The translations under genes and the position numbers were made by a program. The notes under the pieces were generated by a model. It did not search any database and was not told the origin of the DNA. It saw only the letters and a program-made list of their open reading frames with translations. From NCBI GenBank assembly GCA_017457105.1, contig JAFTIA010000052.1:1-58312 (forward strand): a DNA stretch of 58,312 bases, read 5' to 3'. This DNA comes from Lentisphaeria bacterium (lineage in GTDB: Bacteria > Verrucomicrobiota > Lentisphaeria > Victivallales > Victivallaceae). Shown piece by piece: positions 17,504 through 25,767 of this stretch (position 1 is its first letter; every line of letters starts with the position of its first letter).

Positions 17504-18301
17504 ATGATGGAAGAAAAAGTGGACTGTCCGGCAGAAAATGAACTGCCGTTGTTCAGCGGCGAAGACGCTGAAAATATTGTGGAAACTGTGCCGGAAAATC
17601 CGGCGATCCAACAGGTGGAAGTGCCGGATCCCGCCGTTGTTCCGGAGGAATCTCCGGCTGTTGAAATGACATCTGTACCGGAGATGCCGGTTGTTGAGGA
17701 GACACCCGTTCCTGTGCAGGAATTTGCGGTATCTTCTGCGTCCGGCAACGGAACGAAAATCCCTCCGGGAGTGGTTCCTTCTCCGGCTTTCGGCAGTTTT
17801 CTCCGCCGGGTACGGGAGGCAAACGGGATCTCGCTGGATGAACTTGCCCGGACGACCCGGATCAAACGGGGATATCTGGATGCCGTTGAACAGGAAAACT
17901 ATAAAGAATTACCTGCTGTGGTGTATGCCCTGGCTTACATCAATACTCTTGCGGATTATTACGGGGTGGATGCCGAAGGAAAAGCTGTGTTGACTTCCGA
18001 GGTTCGCAAGCATTTGGAATATGAAGCTCCGGAAGAAAACAAGACAGTTGTCGGTTACGAGCCGTCAGAAGATAATCCGATCCTGTTGCGCCGGATCATG
18101 TTTGCCGGGGCTGGATTGATTGTTCTGCTGGCGGTGCTGATTACGCTGGCTGTATTGTATTTTACCAGCGGCGGCAGTTCCGGCGGGGATTCAGACCCGG
18201 TTCAGGGCGGAGCCCCTGCCGGATTGGATGAGGCGCAGCTGGTGGAAATGCAGCCGGCTCCTTCGTTGAAGACCCATGTTTTGCCGGTGCCGAAACGGTG
18301 A
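17504..18301 (+). CDS. RodZ-like HTH membrane protein
   Basis: A 265-residue protein. A Pro/Glu/Val-rich low-complexity stretch fills about 1-95, an HTH_25 domain about 96-155 (FGSFLRRVREANGISLDELA, then IKRGYLDAVEQENYKELPA), and one membrane segment about 197-221. This HTH-TM order is RodZ, which ties MreB to the cell wall machinery. RodZ normally starts with the HTH, so the long acidic leader is unusual, and the periplasmic tail is only ~45 residues. ACAGGA precedes the ATG at 17504 (17507 also possible). It closes the long envelope block. Confidence 0.72.
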   Translation: MMEEKVDCPAENELPLFSGEDAENIVETVPENPAIQQVEVPDPAVVPEESPAVEMTSVPEMPVVEETPVPVQEFAVSSASGNGTKIPPGVVPSPAFGSFLRRVREANGISLDELARTTRIKRGYLDAVEQENYKELPAVVYALAYINTLADYYGVDAEGKAVLTSEVRKHLEYEAPEENKTVVGYEPSEDNPILLRRIMFAGAGLIVLLAVLITLAVLYFTSGGSSGGDSDPVQGGAPAGLDEAQLVEMQPAPSLKTHVLPVPKR

Positions 18302-18306
18302 AAAAT

Positions 18307-18335
18307 TTGTCAAAAAACGGAAATGATGCTATATT
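18307..18335 (+). promoter_or_regulatory. Promoter of aroQ, probably giving a leaderless mRNA
   Basis: TTGTCA (18307-18312), 17 nt, TATATT (18330-18335). Only six bases separate the -10 box from the aroQ ATG at 18342, so transcription should begin at or within a base or two of the A of the start codon. Confidence 0.6.
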
Positions 18336-18341
18336 AAGAGT

Positions 18342-18776
18342 ATGAAAAAGATCTTATTGATAAATGGGCCGAACCTCCAGTTACTCGGAGTTCGGGAGCC
18401 GTCGATCTACGGGAATGTGACATTGCCGCAGATCGTGGAGGATTTACGGAACAGGGCTTCTGCACAGGGGGTGGAGCTGGCGGATTTCCAGTCCAACTCC
18501 GAAGGGGCCATTGTGGATCGTATCGCAGCTGCGCTGACGGACGGCACGGAGGGGATCATCATCAACCCCGCCGCTTACACCCATACGAGTGTTGCCATCC
18601 GGGATGCATTGGCGGCGGTCAAAATTCCTGCCGTGGAAGTGCATTTGAGCAATGTGTCTTCCCGGGAAGAGTTCCGTAACAAAAGTTTGACAGCCCCGGT
18701 ATGCCGGGGGGTGATTGCCGGTTTTGGTGCCCAGGGGTATCGTTTGGCTCTTCAGGCACTTCTTGAAAAATGGTGA
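18342..18776 (+). CDS. aroQ: 3-dehydroquinate dehydratase, type II
   Basis: A 144-residue type II dehydroquinase: [20 protein letters not shown] with the catalytic Arg and Tyr loop, [30 protein letters not shown] and [15 protein letters not shown] with the active-site His. It converts 3-dehydroquinate to 3-dehydroshikimate in aromatic amino-acid synthesis. No Shine-Dalgarno can fit between the -10 box and the ATG. The accB start is 46 nt downstream, so it may be co-transcribed with the acetyl-CoA carboxylase genes, a common pairing. Confidence 0.94.
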   Translation: MKKILLINGPNLQLLGVREPSIYGNVTLPQIVEDLRNRASAQGVELADFQSNSEGAIVDRIAAALTDGTEGIIINPAAYTHTSVAIRDALAAVKIPAVEVHLSNVSSREEFRNKSLTAPVCRGVIAGFGAQGYRLALQALLEKW

Positions 18777-18822
18777 TCTCCGGCATTTTCCGGCTGATCC
18801 CGTAAACATGAGGTTGATAGAA

Positions 18823-19278
18823 ATGAAGATCGATGAAATTAAAGACATTGTCAAATTGATGGCCGAATATGACCTGACTGAATTCAAGGTCGAGGCGGAA
18901 GAATGCAATCTGTGCATCCGCCGTTCAGTGGGTGCCGTTCCGGTGATACAGGCGGCGCCCGTGGCGGTTGCTCCTGTGGCACCCGTGGCGGCTGCCCCTG
19001 CGGCGGCTCCTGCGGCAGCTCCTGTTGCAGAAGCGGCTCCAGCCGGGATCGAAGTGCCTTCTCCGCTGGTGGGTACGTTTTACCGGGCTCCCTCTCCGGA
19101 CAGTGCCCCCTTTGTGCAGGTGGGTGACCGGGTGACCCCGGATACGGTGATCGGTATCATTGAGGCCATGAAGGTGATGAACGAGATCAAGGCGGAAAAA
19201 GCCGGTGTGGTGAAGGCGATTCCGGTGGAAAACGGTCAGATCGTGGAATACGGTCAGCCGCTTCTGATTCTGGAATAA
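18823..19278 (+). CDS. accB: Biotin carboxyl carrier protein of acetyl-CoA carboxylase
   Basis: A 151-residue protein with N-terminal MKIDEIKDIVKLMAEYDLTE (the BCCP dimer/anchor helix), an Ala/Pro/Val-rich hinge (about 45-75) and a C-terminal biotinyl domain with EAMKVMNEI, whose Lys carries biotin. It shuttles carboxyl groups from AccC to the carboxyltransferase for fatty-acid synthesis. The start at 18823 has GAGG about 9 nt upstream and fits the family; an in-frame ATG at 18808 would add five residues. Confidence 0.93.
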   Translation: MKIDEIKDIVKLMAEYDLTEFKVEAEECNLCIRRSVGAVPVIQAAPVAVAPVAPVAAAPAAAPAAAPVAEAAPAGIEVPSPLVGTFYRAPSPDSAPFVQVGDRVTPDTVIGIIEAMKVMNEIKAEKAGVVKAIPVENGQIVEYGQPLLILE

Positions 19279-19288
19279 TTGCGGGTGA

Positions 19289-20674
19289 ATGATGTTTAAT
19301 AAAGTTTTAGTCGCCAATCGCGGAGAAATCGCTCTGCGTATTATCCGTGCCTGCCGGGAATTGGGCATCAAAACCGTGCTGCCGTATTCCACTGCGGATG
19401 CGGACAGTATGCCGGTGCGTCTGGCGGACGAGGCGGTTTGTATCGGTCCGGGGCCTGCGGCATCCAGTTATCTTTTGATCGACCGTCTGCTTTCTGTGGC
19501 TGCTACCCGGGATGTGGATGCGGTACATCCGGGGTATGGGTTCCTGGCTGAAAATGCTTATTTTGCCGAAGCCTGCCGCAAGCACGGCATCGCTTTTATC
19601 GGGCCTACGCCGGAAGCGATGCGGGCGTTGGGGGACAAGGCCGTTGCCCGGGATACCATGAAAAAGGCCGGCGTACCGGTGACGCCCGGGACGGACGGTA
19701 TTCTGGAAAGTGAAGAAGCGGCACTGAAAGCGGCTCATGCGTTGAAGTATCCTGTGATCATCAAGGCTGTTGCCGGTGGCGGCGGCCGGGGTATGCGTAT
19801 TGCGCACAACGATGCCAGTTTGATCAAGGGCTATCACGAGGCCGCCAAGGAAGCGGAAGCGGCATTTGCCAACGGGGCATTGTATATGGAGAAATTCATC
19901 GTCAATCCCCGGCATATCGAGATCCAGATTCTTGCGGACCATTACGGGAATGTGATCCATCTGGGTGAGCGTGATTGCAGTATCCAGCGGCGGAACCAGA
20001 AACTGCTGGAAGAATCTCCTTCTCCGGCATTGAATCCGAAAGTCCGGGAAAAGATGGGGCTGGCGGCGGTAAAGGCGGCGAAGGCGGCCGGATACACCAA
20101 TGCAGGGACCATTGAATTTCTTTATACCGGGAGCGGTGAATTTTACTTTATGGAAATGAACACCCGTATTCAGGTGGAGCATCCTGTTTCCGAGATGGTG
20201 ACGGGGATCGACCTGGTGAAGGGGCAGATCCGTATTGCCGCCGGGGAACGGCTGAATATCCGCCAGAAGGATGTGCATTTCAGCGGTCATGCCATTGAAT
20301 GCCGTATCAATGCGGAAGATCCGGAGCGGAATTTTGCGCCCAATCCCGGAAAGGTGTCGGCGTTTTATGCGCCGGGCGGTCCGGGGGTGCGTTTTGATTC
20401 CCATGTTTATGCCGGATATGCTATTCCGCCGTACTATGACAGTATGATCGGCAAATTGATCGTGCGCGGGGAGACCCGTCAGGAGGCACTGGATATTTGC
20501 CGCCGTGCGCTGGCCGAAATCAATATTGAGGGCGTAAAGACCACCGTGCCCTTTTTGAAGCTTCTTGTCCGGAACAAGACCTTTATGGAAGGTCTTTATG
20601 ATACCGGGTTTGTGGAAGGGTTCCTTCAGGAACTTTCCGCCGGAAAAAACACTGAAACGGAGGAAAACAAATGA
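19289..20674 (+). CDS. accC: Biotin carboxylase of acetyl-CoA carboxylase
   Basis: A 461-residue ATP-grasp enzyme: [18 protein letters not shown], the glycine loop [32 protein letters not shown] and [11 protein letters not shown]. It carboxylates biotin on AccB using ATP and bicarbonate. It starts 10 nt after accB (two Met codons in a row, 19289 or 19292). The stop overlaps the asp23 start by ATGA, so all four genes to amaP look like one unit. The carboxyltransferase genes accA/accD are not in the window. Confidence 0.95.
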   Translation: MMFNKVLVANRGEIALRIIRACRELGIKTVLPYSTADADSMPVRLADEAVCIGPGPAASSYLLIDRLLSVAATRDVDAVHPGYGFLAENAYFAEACRKHGIAFIGPTPEAMRALGDKAVARDTMKKAGVPVTPGTDGILESEEAALKAAHALKYPVIIKAVAGGGGRGMRIAHNDASLIKGYHEAAKEAEAAFANGALYMEKFIVNPRHIEIQILADHYGNVIHLGERDCSIQRRNQKLLEESPSPALNPKVREKMGLAAVKAAKAAGYTNAGTIEFLYTGSGEFYFMEMNTRIQVEHPVSEMVTGIDLVKGQIRIAAGERLNIRQKDVHFSGHAIECRINAEDPERNFAPNPGKVSAFYAPGGPGVRFDSHVYAGYAIPPYYDSMIGKLIVRGETRQEALDICRRALAEINIEGVKTTVPFLKLLVRNKTFMEGLYDTGFVEGFLQELSAGKNTETEENK

Positions 20675-21144
20675 AAGAGATCAAGGAAGAAAAGAAGTCC
20701 GCTGTCGAAACCACCGCTTCTGCCGGGACGGTATTGGAAGTGACGGGTATGGGCGAAGTCAAAATCCACGAAAATGTGATCTCTTCTCTGGTTCGCAAAG
20801 CAGTGTTGAGTGTGGATGGTGTGTCGCGTTTGTCCGGCAGTCAGCTGGTGGACATCATTGCTGAAACGGTGGGCAGCCGCCGGATGCAGGATCGTGCGAT
20901 CGCAGTGATCGTGGATGAAGCCGGACGCACTTCCATCGACATCAAGTTGAATCTGAAGTTCGGCTTCAAGATTCCGGAAGTTTCCACTGCTGTCCAGAAA
21001 GCGGTGATTTCCGAGGTGGAAAATACTACCGGCATGACCGTTGCCAAGGTCAATGTGATCGTGCAGGAATTGGAAACTGAAGAAGAACTGGAAGCTGCCG
21101 CAGATACTTCTGTTGCAGATATGGTTCTGCCTCCGCAGCATTGA
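20671..21144 (+). CDS. Asp23/Gls24-family envelope stress protein
   Basis: A 157-residue Asp23-family protein: [29 protein letters not shown], then [20 protein letters not shown] and the C-terminal [15 protein letters not shown]. In Firmicutes Asp23 forms filaments beneath the membrane and is tethered by AmaP. There is no signal peptide or membrane segment. It is coupled to accC by ATGA. The gene for a likely membrane partner follows 92 nt later, after a stem-loop. Confidence 0.85.
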   Translation: MKEIKEEKKSAVETTASAGTVLEVTGMGEVKIHENVISSLVRKAVLSVDGVSRLSGSQLVDIIAETVGSRRMQDRAIAVIVDEAGRTSIDIKLNLKFGFKIPEVSTAVQKAVISEVENTTGMTVAKVNVIVQELETEEELEAAADTSVADMVLPPQH

Positions 21145-21161
21145 TCTTGAGATGCCTGATG

Positions 21162-21200
21162 CCGCCTGATGCTGTTGCGTTGCAGCATGGAATCAGGCGG
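21162..21200 (+). terminator. Stem-loop between asp23 and the membrane-anchor gene
   Basis: CCGCCTG (21162-21168) pairs with CAGGCGG (21194-21200) and ATGCTG (21169-21174) with CAGCAT (21183-21188), with a 5-nt bulge and an 8-nt loop. Only a weak T-rich stretch follows (TTTAATTTT), so it may slow transcription or protect the mRNA end and need not be a full terminator. Confidence 0.45.
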
Positions 21201-21236
21201 TGTTGGCGTATTTAATTTTCTCAAAGGGGAACGACG

Positions 21237-21773
21237 ATGGCAAAGTATTTTACCGATCTTTCCGCATGGCGTGAATTGTTGGCGGGGGATTTCAACCGGG
21301 GATATCTCTCCGGCGTGTTGCTGGTGTTGGCGGTTGTACTGGTGATGCTTGTACTCCGGCTTGTATTGAGTTTTCTTTTCCGGAACCGCCGTGTCCGTTC
21401 GATGGTGGTGCCTGCTGCTGACGGGGAAGTGATGATTTCCCGGAATGCGGTGGTTGCCGCTGTGGAATCCATGCTGGCTGATTTCCCTGCATTGATGGTC
21501 GATTCTCTGAAGATCTACCGGTGCAGACGGCAGTATTCCCTTTTGCTGCACTGCCGTTTTCAGGTGGATGGAACTGGCGCATTTCCGGATGTGGCGCAGA
21601 AGATGAAAGAGGCCGTCTTTACCGGGATGCGGGAGCGGTTCGGCGTGGAAAATTTGCGGAAGATCCGGATCGTTCTGACGGATCTGGAAGGCAAAGATCT
21701 TGCCAAAACGGAACCGGCAGTATCGGTTTCCATGCCTGTTTCCACCCCGGGGATGCCTTCGGATCAGCTCTGA
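21237..21773 (+). CDS. AmaP-like membrane protein, probable Asp23 anchor
   Basis: A 178-residue protein: residues ~22-48 are a strong hydrophobic segment (LSGVLLVLAVVLVMLVLRLV), then FRNRR and an Asp23-like small alpha/beta domain (about 60-155: ISRNAVVAAVESMLADFPA, KEAVFTGMRERFG). AmaP in Staphylococcus likewise has N-terminal membrane helices and anchors Asp23. The preceding asp23 gene makes this role likely. AAGGGGA precedes the ATG. Confidence 0.68.
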   Translation: MAKYFTDLSAWRELLAGDFNRGYLSGVLLVLAVVLVMLVLRLVLSFLFRNRRVRSMVVPAADGEVMISRNAVVAAVESMLADFPALMVDSLKIYRCRRQYSLLLHCRFQVDGTGAFPDVAQKMKEAVFTGMRERFGVENLRKIRIVLTDLEGKDLAKTEPAVSVSMPVSTPGMPSDQL

Positions 21774-21792
21774 TCCGGAAAGCGGGTGATTT

Positions 21793-22896
21793 GTGTTGAT
21801 CCTTGCTTCTGCATCCCCCCGCCGCCGGGAATTGCTGACCCGTTGCGGCATAACCTTCCGGGTACACGCAGTAGAAACGGAGGAGCTGAAAAATGGAGCT
21901 TCTCCGTTTGTTCTTTTGGCGGAAAATGCGGGTCGCAAAGCGAATGCCGCCGCAAAAGACTATCCGCTGGATACGGTGATCGGAGCGGATACCGGTATTG
22001 TATTTGAGGGGCAGCTTATCGGGAAACCGATAGATTCGGAGGATGCCAAAAGGATCCTCCGGATGCTTTCCGGGAGAACCCATGAAGTTTGTACCGCCGT
22101 GGCATTGCGGGGCGCAGTGCAGGATGATTTTTCTGTTTCCACCAAAGTAACATTCAAAGAACTCTCTGACGAAACCATTCAATCTTATCTGGATGCAGTA
22201 CCGGTGCTGGACAAAGCCGGAGCATACGCATTGCAGGATCATGGGGAGATGATCATTGCCTCGGTGGAAGGGGATGCTGATAATGTGGTGGGGCTTCCCT
22301 GCCGGGAATTGTTGAAACATCTCCATCAGGAACATGCCTGCCGCACGCTTTTCTGGGAATTTGCCAAAATCACCACCATGGTGATTGGCGGCGGGTATGT
22401 GATCCTTGCCGCCATTGAGGCTGAATTTGTCCAGCGGCGCAAATGGATGAACAGTACGGAATTTCTGGATCTGACCGCTACGGCTCAAACGGTGCCGGGG
22501 GTGATCGCCTGCAATGGGGCGATCTATCTCGGGTACTGGATGCGCGGCTGGCGGGGGGCTCTGGCGGCATTGGCGGGAACTGCACTGCCGCCTGCGGTGG
22601 TGATCATGCTGATCGCCTCCGGCGTGGCGCAGCTTCCGCAGGAAGCCCCGTGGGTGCAGGGTATGTTCATGGGGGTCAACGGCTGTGTGGCAGGGTTGAT
22701 TGCCGCAACCGCATGGCGTATGGGGAAGAAAGTTCTGAAAGGGATTTTTCCGCTGTTGATCGCACTTGCGGCTTTTACAGGAATGGTTTACTTCCGCTGG
22801 AATCCCGGATTTCTGATGCTTGGGGCGGTTCCATGCGGGATCATTTATGCGGTGTGGCAGATGCGGCATCAGGTGAAGAAAGGGGAGAAGCTATGA
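21793..22896 (+). CDS. Fusion of Maf nucleotide pyrophosphatase and a CHR (chromate transporter) half
   Basis: One 367-residue frame holds two complete domains. Residues ~1-181 are Maf: SASPRRRELL, GADTGIVFEG, SGRTHEV, DKAGAYALQDHG and VVGLPCREL. Maf hydrolyses modified or canonical NTPs. From ~184 the CHR transporter half starts (TLFWEFAKITTMVIGGGYVI, TATAQTVPGVIACN) with about six membrane segments. No stop and no convincing internal start lie between them; only TTG codons near 22310 could start the second part. The start is GTG at 21793 with a weak ribosome site. Its stop overlaps the second CHR gene by ATGA. A Maf-CHR fusion is unknown to me. Confidence 0.75.
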   Translation: MLILASASPRRRELLTRCGITFRVHAVETEELKNGASPFVLLAENAGRKANAAAKDYPLDTVIGADTGIVFEGQLIGKPIDSEDAKRILRMLSGRTHEVCTAVALRGAVQDDFSVSTKVTFKELSDETIQSYLDAVPVLDKAGAYALQDHGEMIIASVEGDADNVVGLPCRELLKHLHQEHACRTLFWEFAKITTMVIGGGYVILAAIEAEFVQRRKWMNSTEFLDLTATAQTVPGVIACNGAIYLGYWMRGWRGALAALAGTALPPAVVIMLIASGVAQLPQEAPWVQGMFMGVNGCVAGLIAATAWRMGKKVLKGIFPLLIALAAFTGMVYFRWNPGFLMLGAVPCGIIYAVWQMRHQVKKGEKL

Positions 22897-23447
22897 ATTT
22901 ACTGACGCTCTTTCTTCTCTTTGTGAAATACGGTTTTTTGAGTTTCGGCGGCGGATATGTGCTTGTCCCCATGCTGATGGCTGACCTGGTGGAACAGCGG
23001 CATTTGATGGCAGGGGAGGAGTTTGCCCGGCTTCTGGCAGTGGCGCAGATCACGCCGGGGCCCATCGGGATCAATACTGCGACCTATATCGGATTCCGGC
23101 ATTGCGGCATTATGGGCGGATTGGTGGGGACGGCGGGGTTGCTGGTCCCGGCACTGGTGCTGGTGGTGGCGGCCATGTATTTTCTGCGGAAATATGAAAA
23201 TACCCTGTGGCTCCGTGGGGCATTGCAGGGGTTGCGTCCGGCGGCATTCGGTCTGGTGGTATCTGCGGCGTGGATTTTTCTGGTACTGGCGGCAACATCC
23301 GGAACATGGGGGACGGCGGATTTCAGCATCCGCCTGCTGCCGGGGATCATGGCTGTGGCGGTATTGATTTTGCAGTTGCGGACGAAGATCCCTTTTTTGT
23401 GGCTGATGGTGATTTGCGGTATTCTGGGGGCATTTTTCTGCCGGTAA
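22893..23447 (+). CDS. chrA: Chromate transporter family protein, second CHR half
   Basis: A 184-residue single CHR domain: LFVKYGFLSFGGGYVLVP, then LLAVAQITPGPIGINTATYIG, followed by further hydrophobic segments. Short-chain ChrA proteins work as pairs of half-size subunits of opposite topology; here the first half is fused to Maf and this is the partner, starting with an ATGA overlap. Short CHR pairs in anaerobes are often not proven to move chromate, so the substrate is open. Confidence 0.82.
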   Translation: MNLLTLFLLFVKYGFLSFGGGYVLVPMLMADLVEQRHLMAGEEFARLLAVAQITPGPIGINTATYIGFRHCGIMGGLVGTAGLLVPALVLVVAAMYFLRKYENTLWLRGALQGLRPAAFGLVVSAAWIFLVLAATSGTWGTADFSIRLLPGIMAVAVLILQLRTKIPFLWLMVICGILGAFFCR

Positions 23448-23452
23448 CGGGA

Positions 23453-23480
23453 TTGCTTTTTGCAGAAAGCGTGCTATTGT
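23453..23480 (+). promoter_or_regulatory. Possible promoter of the trxA-queD-queE unit
   Basis: TTGCTT (23453-23458), 16 nt, TATTGT (23475-23480), 54 nt before the thioredoxin ATG. The -10 box is less close to consensus than others here. Confidence 0.4.
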
Positions 23481-23533
23481 TTGCCCCGGAGCGGGACTGC
23501 TCCAAAAAAAGGGGTAAAAAAAGGGGGAGTAAA

Positions 23534-23845
23534 ATGGGGAAAGTGACAGAATTGAAGGAAACGGAATTTACTTCTGCAGTATCTTCCGGTGTGGTATTGG
23601 TGGACTTCTGGGCACCGTGGTGCGGGCCCTGCCGGTCTTTTCTGGTCATATTGGACCAGTTGGCAGAGGCGTTGCCGGAAGTCAAAGTGTGTAAGGTCAA
23701 TGTGGATGATTGCCCGGCTCTGGCGGCACAGTTTGAAGTGCAGACCGTGCCGACGCTGGTCGCTTTCAAGGACGGTCAGGCGGTTCGCCGCTGGGTTGGA
23801 CTCCACCCCAAAGCAGTGCTGCTGGATGCACTGCAGAATGTGTGA
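23534..23845 (+). CDS. trxA: Thioredoxin
   Basis: A 103-residue thioredoxin with VDFWAPWCGPC (redox Cys30 and Cys33), VNVDDCPALAAQFEVQTVPTL carrying the cis-Pro, and a cytosolic N-terminus. It reduces protein disulfides. GGGGGAG precedes the ATG. The residue after CGPC is Arg-Ser instead of the common Lys/Arg-Met. Its stop overlaps the queD start (GTGA). Confidence 0.93.
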   Translation: MGKVTELKETEFTSAVSSGVVLVDFWAPWCGPCRSFLVILDQLAEALPEVKVCKVNVDDCPALAAQFEVQTVPTLVAFKDGQAVRRWVGLHPKAVLLDALQNV

Positions 23846-24222
23846 AAAAAATGTACGAACTTGAAACAAGCCGGGTCATTTCCTGCGCCCACCGTCTGGT
23901 GGGGTATCAGGGGGAATGCTGTAATCTTCATGGGCACAATTACCGGATCACGGTGGTTTTGCGGGCGGAAGAACTGGACCGGATCGGAATCGCGTTTGAC
24001 TTCAAAAAGTTGAAGGCGGCGACGGATTTGGCACTGGACGGGTACGATCACGCCTGTTTGAACGACTTGGAAGATTACCGGGATGTGAACCCCACCAGTG
24101 AAAACATGGCACGGGTATTGTACCGCAAACTTGCCGGGTCCATCAACGACGGCAATGTCCGGGTTTACGCCGTGAAAGTGGCGGAATCCGATTCCAGCTG
24201 TGCGACCTATTTTGAGCCATGA
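23842..24222 (+). CDS. queD: 6-carboxy-tetrahydropterin synthase (QueD) / PTPS family
   Basis: A 126-residue T-fold enzyme with Zn-binding His in SCAHRL and NLHGHNY, the catalytic Cys in GECCNLHGHNY, and FDFKKLK. QueD makes 6-carboxy-tetrahydropterin for queuosine or other 7-deazaguanines; the next gene is queE, which fixes the pathway. The start is GTG at 23842 overlapping the trxA stop, or ATG at 23851. queE overlaps its end by ATGA. Confidence 0.9.
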   Translation: MKKMYELETSRVISCAHRLVGYQGECCNLHGHNYRITVVLRAEELDRIGIAFDFKKLKAATDLALDGYDHACLNDLEDYRDVNPTSENMARVLYRKLAGSINDGNVRVYAVKVAESDSSCATYFEP

Positions 24223-24866
24223 TCCGGGTTTTTGAAACATTCAGCAGTCTTCAGGGGGAATCCTCTTTTGCCGGACAGCGGTGTTTTTTCATCCGTCTTT
24301 CCGGGTGCCGTCTGCGCTGTGCGTGGTGTGATACTTTGCCCGCACAGCCTCACGATTGCGGGAAAGAGTATTCTGTGGAGGCTCTTGTGGATATGGCGCT
24401 TGCCTCCGGGATCCCTGTGGTGGAAGTGACAGGCGGCGAACCTCTGGAACAGCCGGAATCGGTGAATCTTCTGCAAAAACTGTTGGATGCCGGACTGCAG
24501 GTCCTTCTGGAAACCAACGGGGCGGAAGATGCCTCCCGGGTACCGGAGGGGGTGGTGCGTATTTTTGACTACAAACTTCCTTCCAGCCGGATGGAAAGTT
24601 TGATGCTTCCTGCCAATTTCCGCAGTTTGCGGAAACTGGATGAAGTCAAATTTGTCATCGGCAGCCGGGAGGATTTTGACCGTGCCCGGGAAGTGGAAAC
24701 ATTGTACGCCATTCCGGAGCAGGTGAACAAGATTTTTTACAGCCCGGTATGGGGGGCGGTGACATTTGCAGAACTGGCGCAGTGGATCATGGAGAGCAAA
24801 GCTCCCGGCCGTATGCAGCTTCAGATGCATAAACTGATCTGGGGAGCCGACGCCACAGGAGTATAA
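24219..24866 (+). CDS. queE: 7-carboxy-7-deazaguanine synthase (radical SAM)
   Basis: A 215-residue radical-SAM enzyme. SSLQGESSFAGQRCFFIRLSGC leads into the Fe-S motif CRLRCAWC (Cys30, Cys34, Cys37; CX3CX2C), followed by DT, and EVTGGEPLEQ is the SAM-binding GGEP. It contracts 6-carboxy-tetrahydropterin to 7-carboxy-7-deazaguanine. queC and tgt are not nearby. The gene overlaps queD by 4 nt. Confidence 0.93.
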   Translation: MIRVFETFSSLQGESSFAGQRCFFIRLSGCRLRCAWCDTLPAQPHDCGKEYSVEALVDMALASGIPVVEVTGGEPLEQPESVNLLQKLLDAGLQVLLETNGAEDASRVPEGVVRIFDYKLPSSRMESLMLPANFRSLRKLDEVKFVIGSREDFDRAREVETLYAIPEQVNKIFYSPVWGAVTFAELAQWIMESKAPGRMQLQMHKLIWGADATGV

Positions 24867-24870
24867 CATT

Positions 24871-25767
24871 ATGGTATTGGGTATCATTACCGGGCTGATC
24901 GCGGCGTTGTTTCAGTCCGGGTCTTATGTTTTCAGCCGTCAGTTTCTGGCGAAGCATCATTCTTCATGGCAGTTGATCGTTTATTCCCAGCTTGCCATGG
25001 GGATTCTGGGCGGGATCACCATGATTTTTATGCCCATGGGGAATCTTTTTCAGGATCCGGTGCGGTTTCTTCTGACACTGTTTTTCTGGATCGCTGCCAT
25101 GGTGACGGGGCAGTACGCTTTTTTCCGTTCTCTGAAAGAGATCGAAGCCTCCCGGCTGGCATCGCTTCTGGGGCTGAAGATTTTGATCCTTGCGGCAATA
25201 TCGCTGATTTTTTTGAAGGGCCGCATCAGCGGGATGCAGACGCTGGCGATTTTTGTCAGTGCGGCGGCGGCTGTGGCGATGAATTGGAGCGGCGGCGGCA
25301 GGCTTTCTCTGAAAGGGTGCATCTGGCTTTTTGTTACGCTGGTTTTTTATTCACTGGCGGATCTGGCGGAAACCCGGATGGTGTGGATGGTGCAGTCGGG
25401 AAGTATGATCCGTGACGGGGTGATCATTGGTGGCGTCAGTTATTTTGCGTTGGGGGTGTGTACGCTTCCGGCACTCTGCCGCTGTCCCCGCAACTGGCGG
25501 CTTCTGCGCTCTGCCGTGCCCTTCGGGGTGGCGTGGTACTATGCCATGACGGCTCTTTATATGTGTTTCGGGCTTCTGGGGACGGTGTTCGGCAATGTGG
25601 TGCAGTCCAGCCGTGGGCTTTTTTCGGTGCTGATCGGGCTGGTGCTGGCGGAGCTGGGGGCGACCAGTATCGAGTCTAAAATTTCCAAAGCCGCCTGGGT
25701 GCGCCGCGGCATTGCCGCCTTGCTGATGATGCTGGCGATCTTCCTTTATTCCTACGGTTCCAAATGA
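24871..25767 (+). CDS. DMT/EamA-type transporter
   Basis: A 298-residue protein with about ten hydrophobic segments and two EamA-like repeats: the first includes FFRSLKEIEASRLASLLGLKILIL, the second VVQSSRGLFSVLIGLVLAELGATSIES. These drug/metabolite transporters export or import small metabolites; the substrate is unknown. It starts 4 nt after queE and overlaps the amidohydrolase gene by ATGA, so it is part of the same operon. Confidence 0.8.
   Translation: MVLGIITGLIAALFQSGSYVFSRQFLAKHHSSWQLIVYSQLAMGILGGITMIFMPMGNLFQDPVRFLLTLFFWIAAMVTGQYAFFRSLKEIEASRLASLLGLKILILAAISLIFLKGRISGMQTLAIFVSAAAAVAMNWSGGGRLSLKGCIWLFVTLVFYSLADLAETRMVWMVQSGSMIRDGVIIGGVSYFALGVCTLPALCRCPRNWRLLRSAVPFGVAWYYAMTALYMCFGLLGTVFGNVVQSSRGLFSVLIGLVLAELGATSIESKISKAAWVRRGIAALLMMLAIFLYSYGSK

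Noticed and set aside
23448-23533. preQ1 riboswitch before the queuosine genes
   Set aside because: The gap is 86 nt and has no visible preQ1-type hairpin followed by an A-rich tail; queD is coupled to trxA and has no leader of its own.
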